From contig NZ_JBHTMP010000006.1 in the NCBI RefSeq assembly GCF_042679305.1, forward strand, positions 1-64,000: a DNA stretch of 64,000 nucleotides. The letters run 5' to 3'. A model generated the notes under the pieces. It was not told the origin of the DNA and ran no database searches. It saw only the letters and a program-made list of their open reading frames with translations. Source of the DNA: Micromonospora_H sonneratiae. Lineage in GTDB: Bacteria; Actinomycetota; Actinomycetes; Mycobacteriales; Micromonosporaceae. The position numbers were made by a program, and so were the translations under genes. Positions 43,415 to 52,197 of the stretch are shown in pieces (the first letter of the stretch is position 1; each line of letters starts with the position of its first letter).

Positions 43415-44238
43415 TGGCGGCGGAGCACAGCGCCGCTACCGCGGCGCGCCAGACGGACCGACCGGGTACGGGGACGCAGCGGCTCGAGTTGTCGTCGGTC
43501 TCCATCTCGTTCGGCGGGATCCGGGCACTACGTGAGGTCTCCCTGACCGTCGAGGCCGGCACCATCTGCGGTCTCATCGGTCCGAACGGTGCCGGGAAGA
43601 CGACGCTGTTCAACTGCGTGACAGGGGTGTACCAGCCCGACTCCGGGCAGATCAGGTGGGACGGCGTGGAACTCACCGCCCTGCCCCGACGCCAGATCAT
43701 CAAGCATCGCGTCGCCCGGACGTTCCAGAACGTCGCGCTCTTTCCGGAACTGGACGTCATCGAGAACGTCATGCTGGGCGCCCACCACCGGGACCGGGCC
43801 GGTGTCGCTGCCGCCGCCCTGCGGCTGCCGCGCTTCCGCCGACAGGAGCGGGACCTGCGGCAGCAGGCCGCCGAGATCCTCGGGTCACTCGGCCTGGAGC
43901 GGTTCGCGGCGGCGTCGCCCGAGGACCTGACCCTCGGAACGGCCAAACGTGTGGAGTTGGCGCGGGCGCTGATGTCGGAACCGAAGCTGCTGCTCCTGGA
44001 CGAGCCGGCCAGTGGGCTGGTGCATTCCGAGGTGCGGGAGCTCGGTGAAGTGATCCGTACGCTGCGCGAGCGCTACGACCTCACCGTCGTGCTCGTCGAG
44101 CACCACATGGAACTGGTGATGAGCCTGGCCGACCACGTAGCCGTACTGGCGTCCGGACAGCGACTCGCGTACGGGCCGCCGGCGGCGGTGCAGAACGATC
44201 CGGCGGTCATCGCGGCATATCTAGGGAGCGCCGAATGA
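43414..44238 (+). CDS. livG: branched-chain-type ABC importer ATPase, LivG family
   Basis: This 274-aa ATPase has Walker A GPNGAGKTT, Q-loop in FQNVALFPELDVIENVMLG, and Walker B LLLLDEPASGL. The signature segment is LTLGTAKRVELARAL instead of the usual LSYGxQRRLEIARAL, an odd form that may still work. The start codon overlaps the cyclase stop (TGATG; an in-frame GTG lies at 43411). With livF, livH, livM and livK it makes a complete HAAT-type importer, here probably for an aromatic or amide compound. Confidence 0.92.
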   Translation: MAAEHSAATAARQTDRPGTGTQRLELSSVSISFGGIRALREVSLTVEAGTICGLIGPNGAGKTTLFNCVTGVYQPDSGQIRWDGVELTALPRRQIIKHRVARTFQNVALFPELDVIENVMLGAHHRDRAGVAAAALRLPRFRRQERDLRQQAAEILGSLGLERFAAASPEDLTLGTAKRVELARALMSEPKLLLLDEPASGLVHSEVRELGEVIRTLRERYDLTVVLVEHHMELVMSLADHVAVLASGQRLAYGPPAAVQNDPAVIAAYLGSAE

Positions 44239-44945
44239 CGCTGCTCGAAGTAAAGGACCTACGTGCCGGATACGGCCGGTCCGAGGTGCTGCACGGCATC
44301 AGTTTCACGGTCGGTGCCGGCGAGATCGCGGTGATGTTGGGTGCCAACGGAGCCGGGAAGACGACGACACTACGGGCGCTGTCCGGACTCATCGACCGCC
44401 GGGGCGACGTCGCCATCAACGGGGAGAAGCTACCCGCCGGGGATGCCGCACGCGCCGTTTCCGAACGCCTGGCGCACGTGCCGGAGGGGCGGGGCACCTT
44501 TCCGGGATTCACCGTGCACGAGAACCTCATGCTGGGTGCCTACACCCGCCGTGACCGGGCCGCTGTTGCTCAGGACGTCGCCTACTGGCAGGAGTTCTTC
44601 CCGATCCTCGGCCAGCGGGCCAAGCAGCGCGCCGGCACCCTGAGTGGCGGTGAGCAGCAGATGTTGGCGATCGCCCGGGCCATGATGCTGCGACCCCAGC
44701 TGCTCATCCTGGACGAGCCGTCGCAGGGGCTGGCCCCGGTCATCGTGCGCGACCTGTTCAGTCGGCTGAGCGAAATCAACAAATCGATGGGTATCGCCAT
44801 GCTCATCGTCGAGCAGAACGCACATCTGTCGTTGTCCATCGCAGCTCGAGGCTACGTGCTTGAGGCCGGAAAGATCTCAGTGAGCCAGCCAGCCGCAGAA
44901 CTTCAGGCGAACGACGAAATACGTCGCGCCTACCTCGGAGGTTGA
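44235..44945 (+). CDS. livF: branched-chain-type ABC importer ATPase, LivF family
   Basis: This 236-aa ATPase has Walker A GANGAGKTTTLRALSG, signature LSGGEQQMLAIARAM and Walker B LLILDEPSQGLAPV. Its size and the ERLAHVPEGRGTFPGFTV segment are typical of LivF. ATG 44235 overlaps livG by 4 bases. It is the second ATPase of the heterodimer that powers the LivHM channel. Confidence 0.94.
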   Translation: MTLLEVKDLRAGYGRSEVLHGISFTVGAGEIAVMLGANGAGKTTTLRALSGLIDRRGDVAINGEKLPAGDAARAVSERLAHVPEGRGTFPGFTVHENLMLGAYTRRDRAAVAQDVAYWQEFFPILGQRAKQRAGTLSGGEQQMLAIARAMMLRPQLLILDEPSQGLAPVIVRDLFSRLSEINKSMGIAMLIVEQNAHLSLSIAARGYVLEAGKISVSQPAAELQANDEIRRAYLGG

Positions 44946-44946
44946 G

Positions 44947-45828
44947 GTGACACTATTCCTCCAGCAGCTGATCGGAGGGCTGACGGTCGGCGGCATGTAC
45001 GCCTTCCTCGCCCTGGCTCTGGTGTTCAGTTTCCGGTCCACCGGTGTGGTGAACTTCGCCCAAGGCGAGATGGCCATGTTCTCGGCGTACCTGGCCTGGC
45101 AGCTGACGGCGTGGGGTGTGCCGTTCTATCTCGCCGTGCTCCTGACCGTCATCGCGTCGTTCCTCATCGGCGGCGCGGTCTATGGCGTACTCATCAAGCC
45201 GGTGCCGGCATCGGCGCATCTCGCGGTCGTGGGTGTCACGATCGGTCTCTTCCTCTGTCTGAACGGGTTGGCCCAGTACATCTGGACCGGGCTCGGTAAG
45301 AGTTTCCCCGGATTCATCCAGGGCGAGCCGTTCCGGTTCGGTGGACTCGTCGTCGGCCTGGACGCACTGAGTGTCGTGGTGCTGCTGGCTGCCACGCTGG
45401 GCCTGCTCTATCTGGTCTTCGAGCACACCAAACTCGGCCTCGGAATGCGGGCGGCGGCTGCCGCGACGCAGGAGAGCCGCCTGGTCGGAATTCGAGTGAC
45501 GCAGATGTTCCTGTTGGGTTGGGGCATTGCCGCAGCGATCGGAGCGCTGGCGGGTGTGACCGTGGCGCCGAGACTGACCTTGAGTCCGGACATGATGCTG
45601 ACGACTATCATCTATGCCTTTGCGGCGGCGACGCTCGGTGGGTTCAGCAGCATAGCCGGCGCCGTAATCGGAGGTCTGCTGGTCGGGGTCGTAGAGAACC
45701 TGGCCAGTACCTACATCCCATTCGTGACCGGCGACATGCGGATCTTCGTCGCTTTGGTGATCATCATGGGCGTTCTGCTCGTCCGGCCGTCCGGCCTCTT
45801 CGGCAAACCAGAGGGGGTACGGCTGTGA
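44947..45828 (+). CDS. livH: branched-chain-type ABC importer permease, LivH family
   Basis: This 293-aa permease has about eight helices. LivH marks are GGLTVGGMYAFLALALVFSF, VNFAQGEMAMF, and the coupling segment AAAATQESRLVGIRV followed by ALAGVTVAP and ATLGGFSSIAGAVIGGLLVG. GTG 44947 starts one base after the livF stop. The end overlaps livM by 4 bases. Confidence 0.94.
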   Translation: MTLFLQQLIGGLTVGGMYAFLALALVFSFRSTGVVNFAQGEMAMFSAYLAWQLTAWGVPFYLAVLLTVIASFLIGGAVYGVLIKPVPASAHLAVVGVTIGLFLCLNGLAQYIWTGLGKSFPGFIQGEPFRFGGLVVGLDALSVVVLLAATLGLLYLVFEHTKLGLGMRAAAAATQESRLVGIRVTQMFLLGWGIAAAIGALAGVTVAPRLTLSPDMMLTTIIYAFAAATLGGFSSIAGAVIGGLLVGVVENLASTYIPFVTGDMRIFVALVIIMGVLLVRPSGLFGKPEGVRL

Positions 45829-46817
45829 ACTCGTTGACCGCGGCGCGCCCGTTCCGGCGCATTCGCATCGCACTCGTCGTCGTCGGACTACTGCTAATGG
45901 TCGTGGCACCCCTTCAACTGCCCCCGTTCCGGGTGAACCAGCTGACCGGTGTGCTCATCTTCGCCCTCGCCCTGGTCGGGCTCAACCTGACTACGGGATA
46001 TGCGGGCATCATCTCGCTCGGTCACGGCGCGTTCTTCGCGGTCGGGGCGTACACGAGCGCGGTGCTGGCACATCACTATTCCTGGCCGCTGGTGGCGGCG
46101 CTGCCCGTCAGTCTCGTCACCGCTGCGATTCTCGGGCTGCTCATCGGGTTGCCCACCCTACGTCTGCGTGGTCTCTATCTGGCCCTGGTCACCGTGGCGC
46201 TGGCGATGTGTGCCGTGCCGTTCTTCCAGCGCTTCGAATGGCTCGGCGGAGCCCAGGGGTTGGTCGTACCGGAAAGCGACGCGCCGTTCGGTCTGGCACC
46301 CGACCAGTGGGTCTACTACGTGGCCTTCGTGCTCGCCGCCCTCGGATTCGTCGTCGCGCGGAACCTCATGCGCAGCAACGTCGGCCGGGCGTTGCTGGCC
46401 GCCAAGACGAACGAGGTCGCGGCATCCACCTTCGGGGTGGACATCTCCCGGTTCCGCACCTTGACCTTCGTGGTCAGCGCGGGGTTCGCCGGCCTCGCTG
46501 GCGGGGTCCAGACGATGCTGGTCGGCTTCGCGTCGCCGGACTCCTTTCCGTTGATGCTGAGCCTCACCTTCTTCATCGGAATCGTTGTCGGCGGAGTCGG
46601 CAGCGCCAGTGGCCCGATCATCGGTGCCTTCTTCGTTCAGTTCGTGCCGCTGTGGGGTGGAGAGATCAATACCTCGGTGGCTGGCCTCATCTTCGGCGTG
46701 ATCCTGATTCTCGTGATCCTTGTTGCGCCGGGTGGGATTGCCGGTCTGGTGGGTCGGCTCTCGAACAAGCTGTTTTCAAAAAATGGGAAGCGCGAAGCAT
46801 TGTCAGGGCAGCCCTGA
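45825..46817 (+). CDS. livM: branched-chain-type ABC importer permease, LivM family
   Basis: From GTG 45825, in a GTGA overlap, the protein has 330 aa and about nine helices. LivM marks are LVGLNLTTGYAGIISLGHGA, LIGLPTLRLRGLYLALVTVA, SNVGRALLAAKTNEVAASTF and FIGIVVGGVGSASGPIIGA. It forms the channel with LivH. A longer in-frame ORF from 45519 overlaps livH and is not used. Confidence 0.94.
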   Translation: MNSLTAARPFRRIRIALVVVGLLLMVVAPLQLPPFRVNQLTGVLIFALALVGLNLTTGYAGIISLGHGAFFAVGAYTSAVLAHHYSWPLVAALPVSLVTAAILGLLIGLPTLRLRGLYLALVTVALAMCAVPFFQRFEWLGGAQGLVVPESDAPFGLAPDQWVYYVAFVLAALGFVVARNLMRSNVGRALLAAKTNEVAASTFGVDISRFRTLTFVVSAGFAGLAGGVQTMLVGFASPDSFPLMLSLTFFIGIVVGGVGSASGPIIGAFFVQFVPLWGGEINTSVAGLIFGVILILVILVAPGGIAGLVGRLSNKLFSKNGKREALSGQP

Positions 46818-46837
46818 CCAGTTGGTGGAGGTAGTGC

Positions 46838-48115
46838 ATGTTTCGCAAGTCGAAATTGCTCGTGAGATTTGGTGTGTCGGTTGTCGCGCTCGCCCTCGTG
46901 GCAGCCTGCGGGGGCCGAGGGGAGACCACGGGAGATGACGCGGCCGGCCCGGGCTTCTCGGACACGGAGATCGTGCTGGGTAGCGCCTGTGCCGCCTCGG
47001 GCAACCTGGCATCGTTCCAGACGACCTGTGCCGCCGAGCAGGCGTACTTCAACTACGTCAACGAGGAACTCGGTGGCGTGAAGATGGCGGACGGCAAGAC
47101 CCGGAAGATCAAGTTCGTCTGGTACGACGACGCCTACTCGCCTCCCCGTACGCTCGAACAGGTCAAGCGGCTGGTCGAGCAGGACAGGGTGGCCACGGTG
47201 TTCGGGCTGCTGGGCACCGGTACGAGCCTGGCGGCGCGGGACTATCTCAACCGGCAGGAGGTGCCTCAGCTCTTCATGGCCTCCGGTGCCAGCATCCTCG
47301 GTACGGACTCGGAGAAGTACCCGTGGACCATCGGCTACCAGGTGCCCTACGCGACCGAGGCCAGCATCTACGGGCAGTTCATCAAGGAGAAGTCGCCGAA
47401 CGGGACGGTCGCCGTCCTCTACCAGAACGACGACTTCGGTAAGGAACTGCTCGAAGGGTTCAAGAAGTCGATCGAAGGCAGCGGCGTCAAGGTCGTCGCG
47501 GAGGAGAGCTACGCGGCCACGGCCGCTACGGTGGACTCGCAGGTGACAACTCTCGCCGCCTCACGCGCCGAGTACTTCATGGTCTTCGCGATTCCGAAGT
47601 TCGCCATCCAGTCCCTGCGCAAGGTGCACGAGTTGGGCTGGCGGACGGCCCCCGTCCTGAACAGCATCGCGGCCTCGGTCAAGGGGGTCATCGAGCCGGC
47701 GGGTCCGCAGACCGCCGCGGGCTCCTACACCGCCAGCTACGTCATGGACCCGACCAGCCCGGCGTTCGTCGACAGCGATGACGTCAAGTTCTACCGGGAC
47801 ATCGCCAAGCGCTTCGGCCCGAGCAACCTGGTCGTCGACGACGCCCAGTCCGTCCAGGGCTTCGTCCTCGCCCAGTTCATGGTCGGCGCCCTGGAGCAGA
47901 CGAAGGAACCGACGCGGGCCGGGCTGATGGCAGCCGCGCGTCAGCTGACCGGAATCCAGCCCAAGGGGCTCATCGCGGGTATCCCGGTCGCGACGTCGAC
48001 GGCGGATCCGTTCCCGCTGGAGTCGATGCAGATGCAGATCTTCCAGGACGGCGTGTGGCAGCTGGTCGGCAAGCCGATCACCTCCTTCGAGGGTGCCACG
48101 CCCCGGTTGAAGTAG
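46838..48115 (+). CDS. livK: ABC importer substrate-binding lipoprotein, LivK-like (Peripla_BP_6)
   Basis: This 425-aa protein starts with a lipoprotein signal (FGVSVVALALVAAC, lipid Cys24). The binding fold follows: IVLGSACAASGNLASFQ, RVATVFGLLGTGTSLAARDY, VAVLYQNDDFGKELLEGFKK. It is the extracellular receptor of the LivGFHM importer. Receptors of this family near aromatic genes often bind aromatic acids, so an aromatic or amide ligand is likely but unproven. ATG 46838 lies after GTGGAGG. Confidence 0.93.
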   Translation: MFRKSKLLVRFGVSVVALALVAACGGRGETTGDDAAGPGFSDTEIVLGSACAASGNLASFQTTCAAEQAYFNYVNEELGGVKMADGKTRKIKFVWYDDAYSPPRTLEQVKRLVEQDRVATVFGLLGTGTSLAARDYLNRQEVPQLFMASGASILGTDSEKYPWTIGYQVPYATEASIYGQFIKEKSPNGTVAVLYQNDDFGKELLEGFKKSIEGSGVKVVAEESYAATAATVDSQVTTLAASRAEYFMVFAIPKFAIQSLRKVHELGWRTAPVLNSIAASVKGVIEPAGPQTAAGSYTASYVMDPTSPAFVDSDDVKFYRDIAKRFGPSNLVVDDAQSVQGFVLAQFMVGALEQTKEPTRAGLMAAARQLTGIQPKGLIAGIPVATSTADPFPLESMQMQIFQDGVWQLVGKPITSFEGATPRLK

Positions 48116-48181
48116 CGCGGACAGGGCAGGGGAGGGGGAGTGCGGCCACGCCTCTCCCTCCCGGCCCAGGGAGGGCATGAC

Positions 48182-49132
48182 GTGCGGATCCACCAGTTGC
48201 CGGTCGAAGTCGGCCGGACGGCGACCGTTGGGTCGTTCAGCGGCGAGCAGGCACCGGTGCTGACCGTCGCCGACGGCGACGAGGTGGTCACGGGGACCCT
48301 GGGGCTCTGGGCGGGCCGGGTACGTCGGGAACACACCCTCGCCGACATCCTCGCGCTGCGCGGCCAGTACGCCGGTGGTGGCCCGCACACCCTTACCGGG
48401 CCGATCGCGGTCGACGGGGCCCGGGTGGGCGACGCGCTGCGGGTGGAGATCATCCGAGTGAGACCGGGCGCGCACGGATACAACCTGGCGACGCCGGCAG
48501 GCGTGTCACGGGGAGTGCTGGCCGACCGTTTCCCGGCCGGGTTCCTCCGACATTTCGACATCGACGCGGATCGACAGGTTGCCACGAGTGGCGCCTTGAC
48601 GATCAGGACGAGACCGTTTCCCGGATTCATCGCGGTGGCTCCCCAGGCCCCCGGACCGCACGGCTCGGTGGAGCCGGGGCCGTTCGGGGGCAATCTGGAC
48701 ATTGCCGAAATGGTGGCGGGTACCGCGATCTGGCTTCCGGTGCTGCGTGAGGGCGGCCTGCTGTACGTCGGAGACGGCCATGCCGCGCAGGGCAACGGCG
48801 AGTTGAACGGAACCGCCATCGAGTGTGACCTCGACGTGCTGCACCTGCGGGTCAGCCTGGCCCGGTCGGCGTGGCTGCGGATGCCCCGGGTGACGACAGC
48901 CGACGAGATCACCACGGTGGGGCTCGGGCCGACGTTGGAGGCAGCGGTCCAACGGGCGACCGGGGACATGGCCGACTGGCTCACAACCCTCGGGATGACA
49001 GCCGAGGACGCCTACGTCCTGTGCTCGGTAGCTGGACGGATGTCCGTCTCCCAGGTGGTCAACCGGGTCGTCGGGGTCCACCTGTCGGTGTCGAGAGGCG
49101 AACTGCCGGGCCAGGGCGCGCAGTGGCGCTGA
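48182..49132 (+). CDS. acetamidase/formamidase family protein
   Basis: This 316-aa protein of the FmdA/AmdA family has VRREHTLADILALRGQYAGG, LTGPIAVDGARVGDALRVEI, IAVAPQAPGPHGSVEPGPFG, GGNLDIAEMVAGTAIWLPV, LYVGDGHAAQGNGELNGTAI and EDAYVLCSVAGRMSVSQVVN. These zinc enzymes hydrolyse short amides. GTG 48182 follows GGGAGGG. It is in line with the importer genes, which suggests the imported substrate or an intermediate carries an amide. Confidence 0.9.
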   Translation: MRIHQLPVEVGRTATVGSFSGEQAPVLTVADGDEVVTGTLGLWAGRVRREHTLADILALRGQYAGGGPHTLTGPIAVDGARVGDALRVEIIRVRPGAHGYNLATPAGVSRGVLADRFPAGFLRHFDIDADRQVATSGALTIRTRPFPGFIAVAPQAPGPHGSVEPGPFGGNLDIAEMVAGTAIWLPVLREGGLLYVGDGHAAQGNGELNGTAIECDLDVLHLRVSLARSAWLRMPRVTTADEITTVGLGPTLEAAVQRATGDMADWLTTLGMTAEDAYVLCSVAGRMSVSQVVNRVVGVHLSVSRGELPGQGAQWR

Positions 49133-49185
49133 TCGAGGCCTCCGCGAGCTGCGAAAGATCAGCCAATGGTACGAGGAAAGGCGAG

Positions 49186-50484
49186 ATGGGCAGTATGTCT
49201 GGTAGCGAAGCGACGATGCGGTTCCGGGTGGCACGTGTCCTCGATGGAGATGGCCGCTCGGTCACGCCCGACGCCGTCGTGGTCGTCGAGGACGGCCGCA
49301 TCGTCGACATCCGGCCCGCCTCGACGGAACCCGCCGACTCCGTGGTCCCCCTCGGTGACGCCACGCTGATTCCCGGTCTCCTGGATCTACACGTCCACCT
49401 GAACATGCGCGGGGACGGCCGCCCCATCGAGGACATCCAGGATGTCAGTGACGGGGTGCTCGCGTTGCGCTCCTACGCCGGCGCCGCCGCGTACCTGCGA
49501 TCCGGGGTGACGACGGTTCTCGACCTGGGATCACGGAACGCGACGACGCTGGACCTCGGTACGGCGATCGAGGAAGGAACGCTGGTCGGGCCGACCGTCC
49601 TGTCGTCCGGAAGTCCGCTGACCCGTACCGGTGGACACATGTGGCTGATGAACGGCGAGGTCGACGGAGCCGACGGGATCCGTAAGGCGGTGCGTGAGCG
49701 GTCCAAGGCCGGTGCCAGCGCCATCAAACTGGTGGCCACCGGCGGTGCGACCCGTGGTACGTCCTGGTTCCAGCCCTCGTTCACGGCGGATGAGTTGCGG
49801 GCCGCCGTGGATGAGGCGCATGCGCTCGGACTTCCGGTGGCGGCGCACTGCACCAGCATCGCCGGACTCGAACAGGCTGTCCGGGCCGGTGTCGATCTGC
49901 TCGTGCACGCCTTCTTCTATGAGCCTGACGGGACGTACCGCTTCCGGCCGGATCTGGCGGACGCCATCGCGGCCAGTGGAGCATCGGTGAATCCGACGCT
50001 CCACACCGTAGAGTCCAGGATCGCCGAAGCCAGGAGGATCAGCAGTCGGCGGCCACTGGACACGGTGGAGCGTCGACAGTTGGAAGCTGATCTGCGTGGC
50101 TTGGACGAACGGCGGGAGATGGCCAGCAGGCTGCTCGACCACGAGGTCCCGTTGGTGGTGGGCAGTGATGGCGGCTTCACCCAGGTCCGGCACGGCATCG
50201 GGACCGTGCGGGAGATGAAGGCGCTGGCCGAGGTCGGTTTGAGCCCGGCCCAGGCCATCGCGGCGGCGACCGGCAATGCGGCGGCGGTCCTGCGGCAGCC
50301 CACCGACCTCGGCCGGGTGCGCCCGGGCGCACCCGCCGACTTCGTCGTTCTCGACGGTGATCCGGGCCGGGGCCTCGAGGCGCTGGACGATGTGCTGGTG
50401 GTGGTCAAGGCCGGTCGGGTGGTCCACCGACGCGACGATCGGGCCGCCGGTGTGGGCGGCGTCGGCACCGGGCCGGGCGCATAG
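49186..50484 (+). CDS. amidohydrolase-superfamily enzyme (imidazolonepropionase/prolidase-like)
   Basis: This 432-aa metal-dependent hydrolase has LIPGLLDLHVHLNM (HxH metal site), SAIKLVATGGATRG, AAHCTS and VHAFFYEP for the next His ligands, and VVGSDGG for the catalytic Asp. It is closest in pattern to the large amidohydrolase group that cleaves cyclic or dipeptide amides; LigI/LigJ-type lactonases belong to another branch. ATG 49186 follows GAGGAAAGG. It ends the plus-strand operon at a terminator shared with the convergent dehydrogenase. Confidence 0.88.
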   Translation: MGSMSGSEATMRFRVARVLDGDGRSVTPDAVVVVEDGRIVDIRPASTEPADSVVPLGDATLIPGLLDLHVHLNMRGDGRPIEDIQDVSDGVLALRSYAGAAAYLRSGVTTVLDLGSRNATTLDLGTAIEEGTLVGPTVLSSGSPLTRTGGHMWLMNGEVDGADGIRKAVRERSKAGASAIKLVATGGATRGTSWFQPSFTADELRAAVDEAHALGLPVAAHCTSIAGLEQAVRAGVDLLVHAFFYEPDGTYRFRPDLADAIAASGASVNPTLHTVESRIAEARRISSRRPLDTVERRQLEADLRGLDERREMASRLLDHEVPLVVGSDGGFTQVRHGIGTVREMKALAEVGLSPAQAIAAATGNAAAVLRQPTDLGRVRPGAPADFVVLDGDPGRGLEALDDVLVVVKAGRVVHRRDDRAAGVGGVGTGPGA

Positions 50485-50527
50485 GGCGAGCCGGGCCGGG
50501 CAGCGCCGCCCGGTCCCGGCCTGCGGT

Positions 50528-50562
50528 GCGGCGTATCCGGATCGAGGATCTGGATACGCCGC
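50528..50562. terminator. bidirectional terminator hairpin
   Basis: The arms GCGGCGTATCC (50528-50538) and GGATACGCCGC (50552-50562) form an 11-bp perfect stem with a 13-base loop. It lies between the amidohydrolase stop (50484) and the convergent dehydrogenase stop (50595). Confidence 0.8.
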
Positions 50563-50594
50563 GCCGCGTCACCTGTCCCAGCCGCGTCGCCGCC

Positions 50595-52073
50595 TCAGGA
50601 TGGCTGGCCCGGCTCAGCAAGGTTGACGTAGACGGTTTCCAGGTACTCGTCGATGCCCTCAGAGCCGCCCTCCCGGCCGAGCCCGGATTGCTTCAGACCC
50701 CCGAACGGGGCAGCTGGATCGGAGATGACGCCTTGGTTGATTCCGAGCATGCCGACCTCGATGTGTTCACTCATCCGCAGTGCCCGGGCGAGATCGCGGG
50801 TGTATACGTAGCCCGCGAGGCCGTAGTCGGAGTCGTTGGCCAGGGCGATCGCCTCCGCCTCGGTGCGGAAGGTGACGATGGGGGCCACCGGCCCGAAGAT
50901 CTCCTCGTGCAGGAGCCGGGCATCCGCCGGCACACCGGTGAGCACCGTCGGCGGGTAGAAGAAACCCGCCCCGTCCGGCAACTCGCCCCCGGTGGCCGCT
51001 ACGGCACCTCGCGTGATCGCGTCGGCGACCAGTTCGTGTACGGAGTCTCGGGCGTTACCGTCGACGAGCGGGCCCACCTGGGTGTCCTGTGCCAGTCCAC
51101 TGCCGAGGCTCAGAGAGCTGAACTTCGCGGCCAGCCGGGTGGCGAACGCGGTGGCGACCGACTCGTGCACGATGAACCGGTTGGCGGCGGTGCAGGCCTC
51201 GCCCATGTTGCGCAGCTTGGCCTGTTCGGCCCCGGCAACCGCCGCGTCGAGGTCGGCGTCGTCGAAGACGACGAACGGGGCGTTGCCGCCGAGCTCCATC
51301 GAGGTGCGCAACACGTTCTCGGCCGCCTGGCGGAGCAGGGCGCGGCCCACGGTGGTGGACCCCGTGAAGGAGAGCTTGCGCAGGCGCCGGTCGGCGACGA
51401 GTGGACCGGTGACCTCCCTGGCGTCAGCGGTGGGGATCACGTTGAGTACGCCGTCGGGCAGGCCCGCCTCCGCCAGCAGCGCCGCGAAGGCCAGTGCGGT
51501 CAGCGGGGTCTGCGCAGCCGGTTTGAGCACGCTCGTGCATCCGGCGGCGAGCGCCGGGCCGATCTTGCGGGTTGCCATTGCCAACGGGAAGTTCCACGGG
51601 GTGATGAACAGGCACGGTCCCACCGGTCTCCTGGTGATCAGGAGGCGGGAGCGTCCATTCGGGGCGGTCTGGTACCGGCCGGCGATCCGTACCGCCTCCT
51701 CGCTGAACCAGCGCAGGAACTCCGCCGCGTAGGCCACCTCGGCGCGGGACTCGGCCAGCGGCTTGCCCATCTCCAGCGTGATCAGGGTGGCGAACTGCGC
51801 GGTTCGTTGGGTCAGCAGGTCGTAGGCCCGACGCAGTACCTCGCTGCGGGTACGTGGCGCGGTGGCTGCCCAGTCGGGCGCAGCCGCGACGGCCGCGTCC
51901 AGGGCGGCAACACCATCGGCCGGGGTGGCGCTGGCGACGCGTACGAGTGTCTGCCCGTCGGCGGGACTTACGACGGCGGTCTCACCACCGTCGGCGGCGG
52001 GTCGCCACCGACCGCCGACGAACAGCCGGGTGGGGGTGGTGGCGAGAAGGTGGGGAACGTCGATATCGATCAC
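50595..52073 (-). CDS. gabD: NAD(P)-dependent succinate-semialdehyde dehydrogenase
   Basis: This 492-aa aldehyde dehydrogenase has ITPWNFPLAMATRKIGPALA, catalytic Glu in MELGGNAPF and catalytic Cys in GEACTAANRF. It also has PFGGLKQSGLGREGGSEGID and ends in the GabD-like YLETVYVNL. GabD-type enzymes oxidise succinate semialdehyde to succinate. This is the last step of the homoprotocatechuate route, which fits the neighbouring genes. It is read opposite to the rest of the island. Its start is about 55 bases from the candidate operator at 52128, so that site could serve both directions. Confidence 0.88.
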   Translation of the reverse strand: MIDIDVPHLLATTPTRLFVGGRWRPAADGGETAVVSPADGQTLVRVASATPADGVAALDAAVAAAPDWAATAPRTRSEVLRRAYDLLTQRTAQFATLITLEMGKPLAESRAEVAYAAEFLRWFSEEAVRIAGRYQTAPNGRSRLLITRRPVGPCLFITPWNFPLAMATRKIGPALAAGCTSVLKPAAQTPLTALAFAALLAEAGLPDGVLNVIPTADAREVTGPLVADRRLRKLSFTGSTTVGRALLRQAAENVLRTSMELGGNAPFVVFDDADLDAAVAGAEQAKLRNMGEACTAANRFIVHESVATAFATRLAAKFSSLSLGSGLAQDTQVGPLVDGNARDSVHELVADAITRGAVAATGGELPDGAGFFYPPTVLTGVPADARLLHEEIFGPVAPIVTFRTEAEAIALANDSDYGLAGYVYTRDLARALRMSEHIEVGMLGINQGVISDPAAPFGGLKQSGLGREGGSEGIDEYLETVYVNLAEPGQPS

Positions 52074-52127
52074 AGAGCTGCCTCACTACCGGGGCGGTCG
52101 ACGCCATGTTTGCAAATGCTATCTCGA

Positions 52128-52136
52128 ATCGTATAT
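52128..52136. promoter_or_regulatory. candidate GntR operator, divergent gabD / FAH-RraA region
   Basis: ATCGTATAT is the exact complement of the ATATACGAT found before ligB. It lies in the 120-base region between the divergent dehydrogenase and FAH-RraA genes. Confidence 0.5.
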
Positions 52137-52137
52137 C

Positions 52138-52197
52138 ATGTCGTGCGTGAACCTGTACTGCCCGGTCGGGCATTTCTGGCAAGGGAGCCCTAGTTGA
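52138..52197 (+). CDS. possible 19-aa leader peptide
   Basis: ATG 52138, two bases after the candidate operator, opens a 19-codon frame (starting MSCVNLYC) that ends on the TTG start of the FAH-RraA gene (TTGA). There is no ribosome binding site, so it would have to be leaderless. It is noted for the overlap with the unusual TTG start; it could be chance. Confidence 0.25.
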   Translation: MSCVNLYCPVGHFWQGSPS

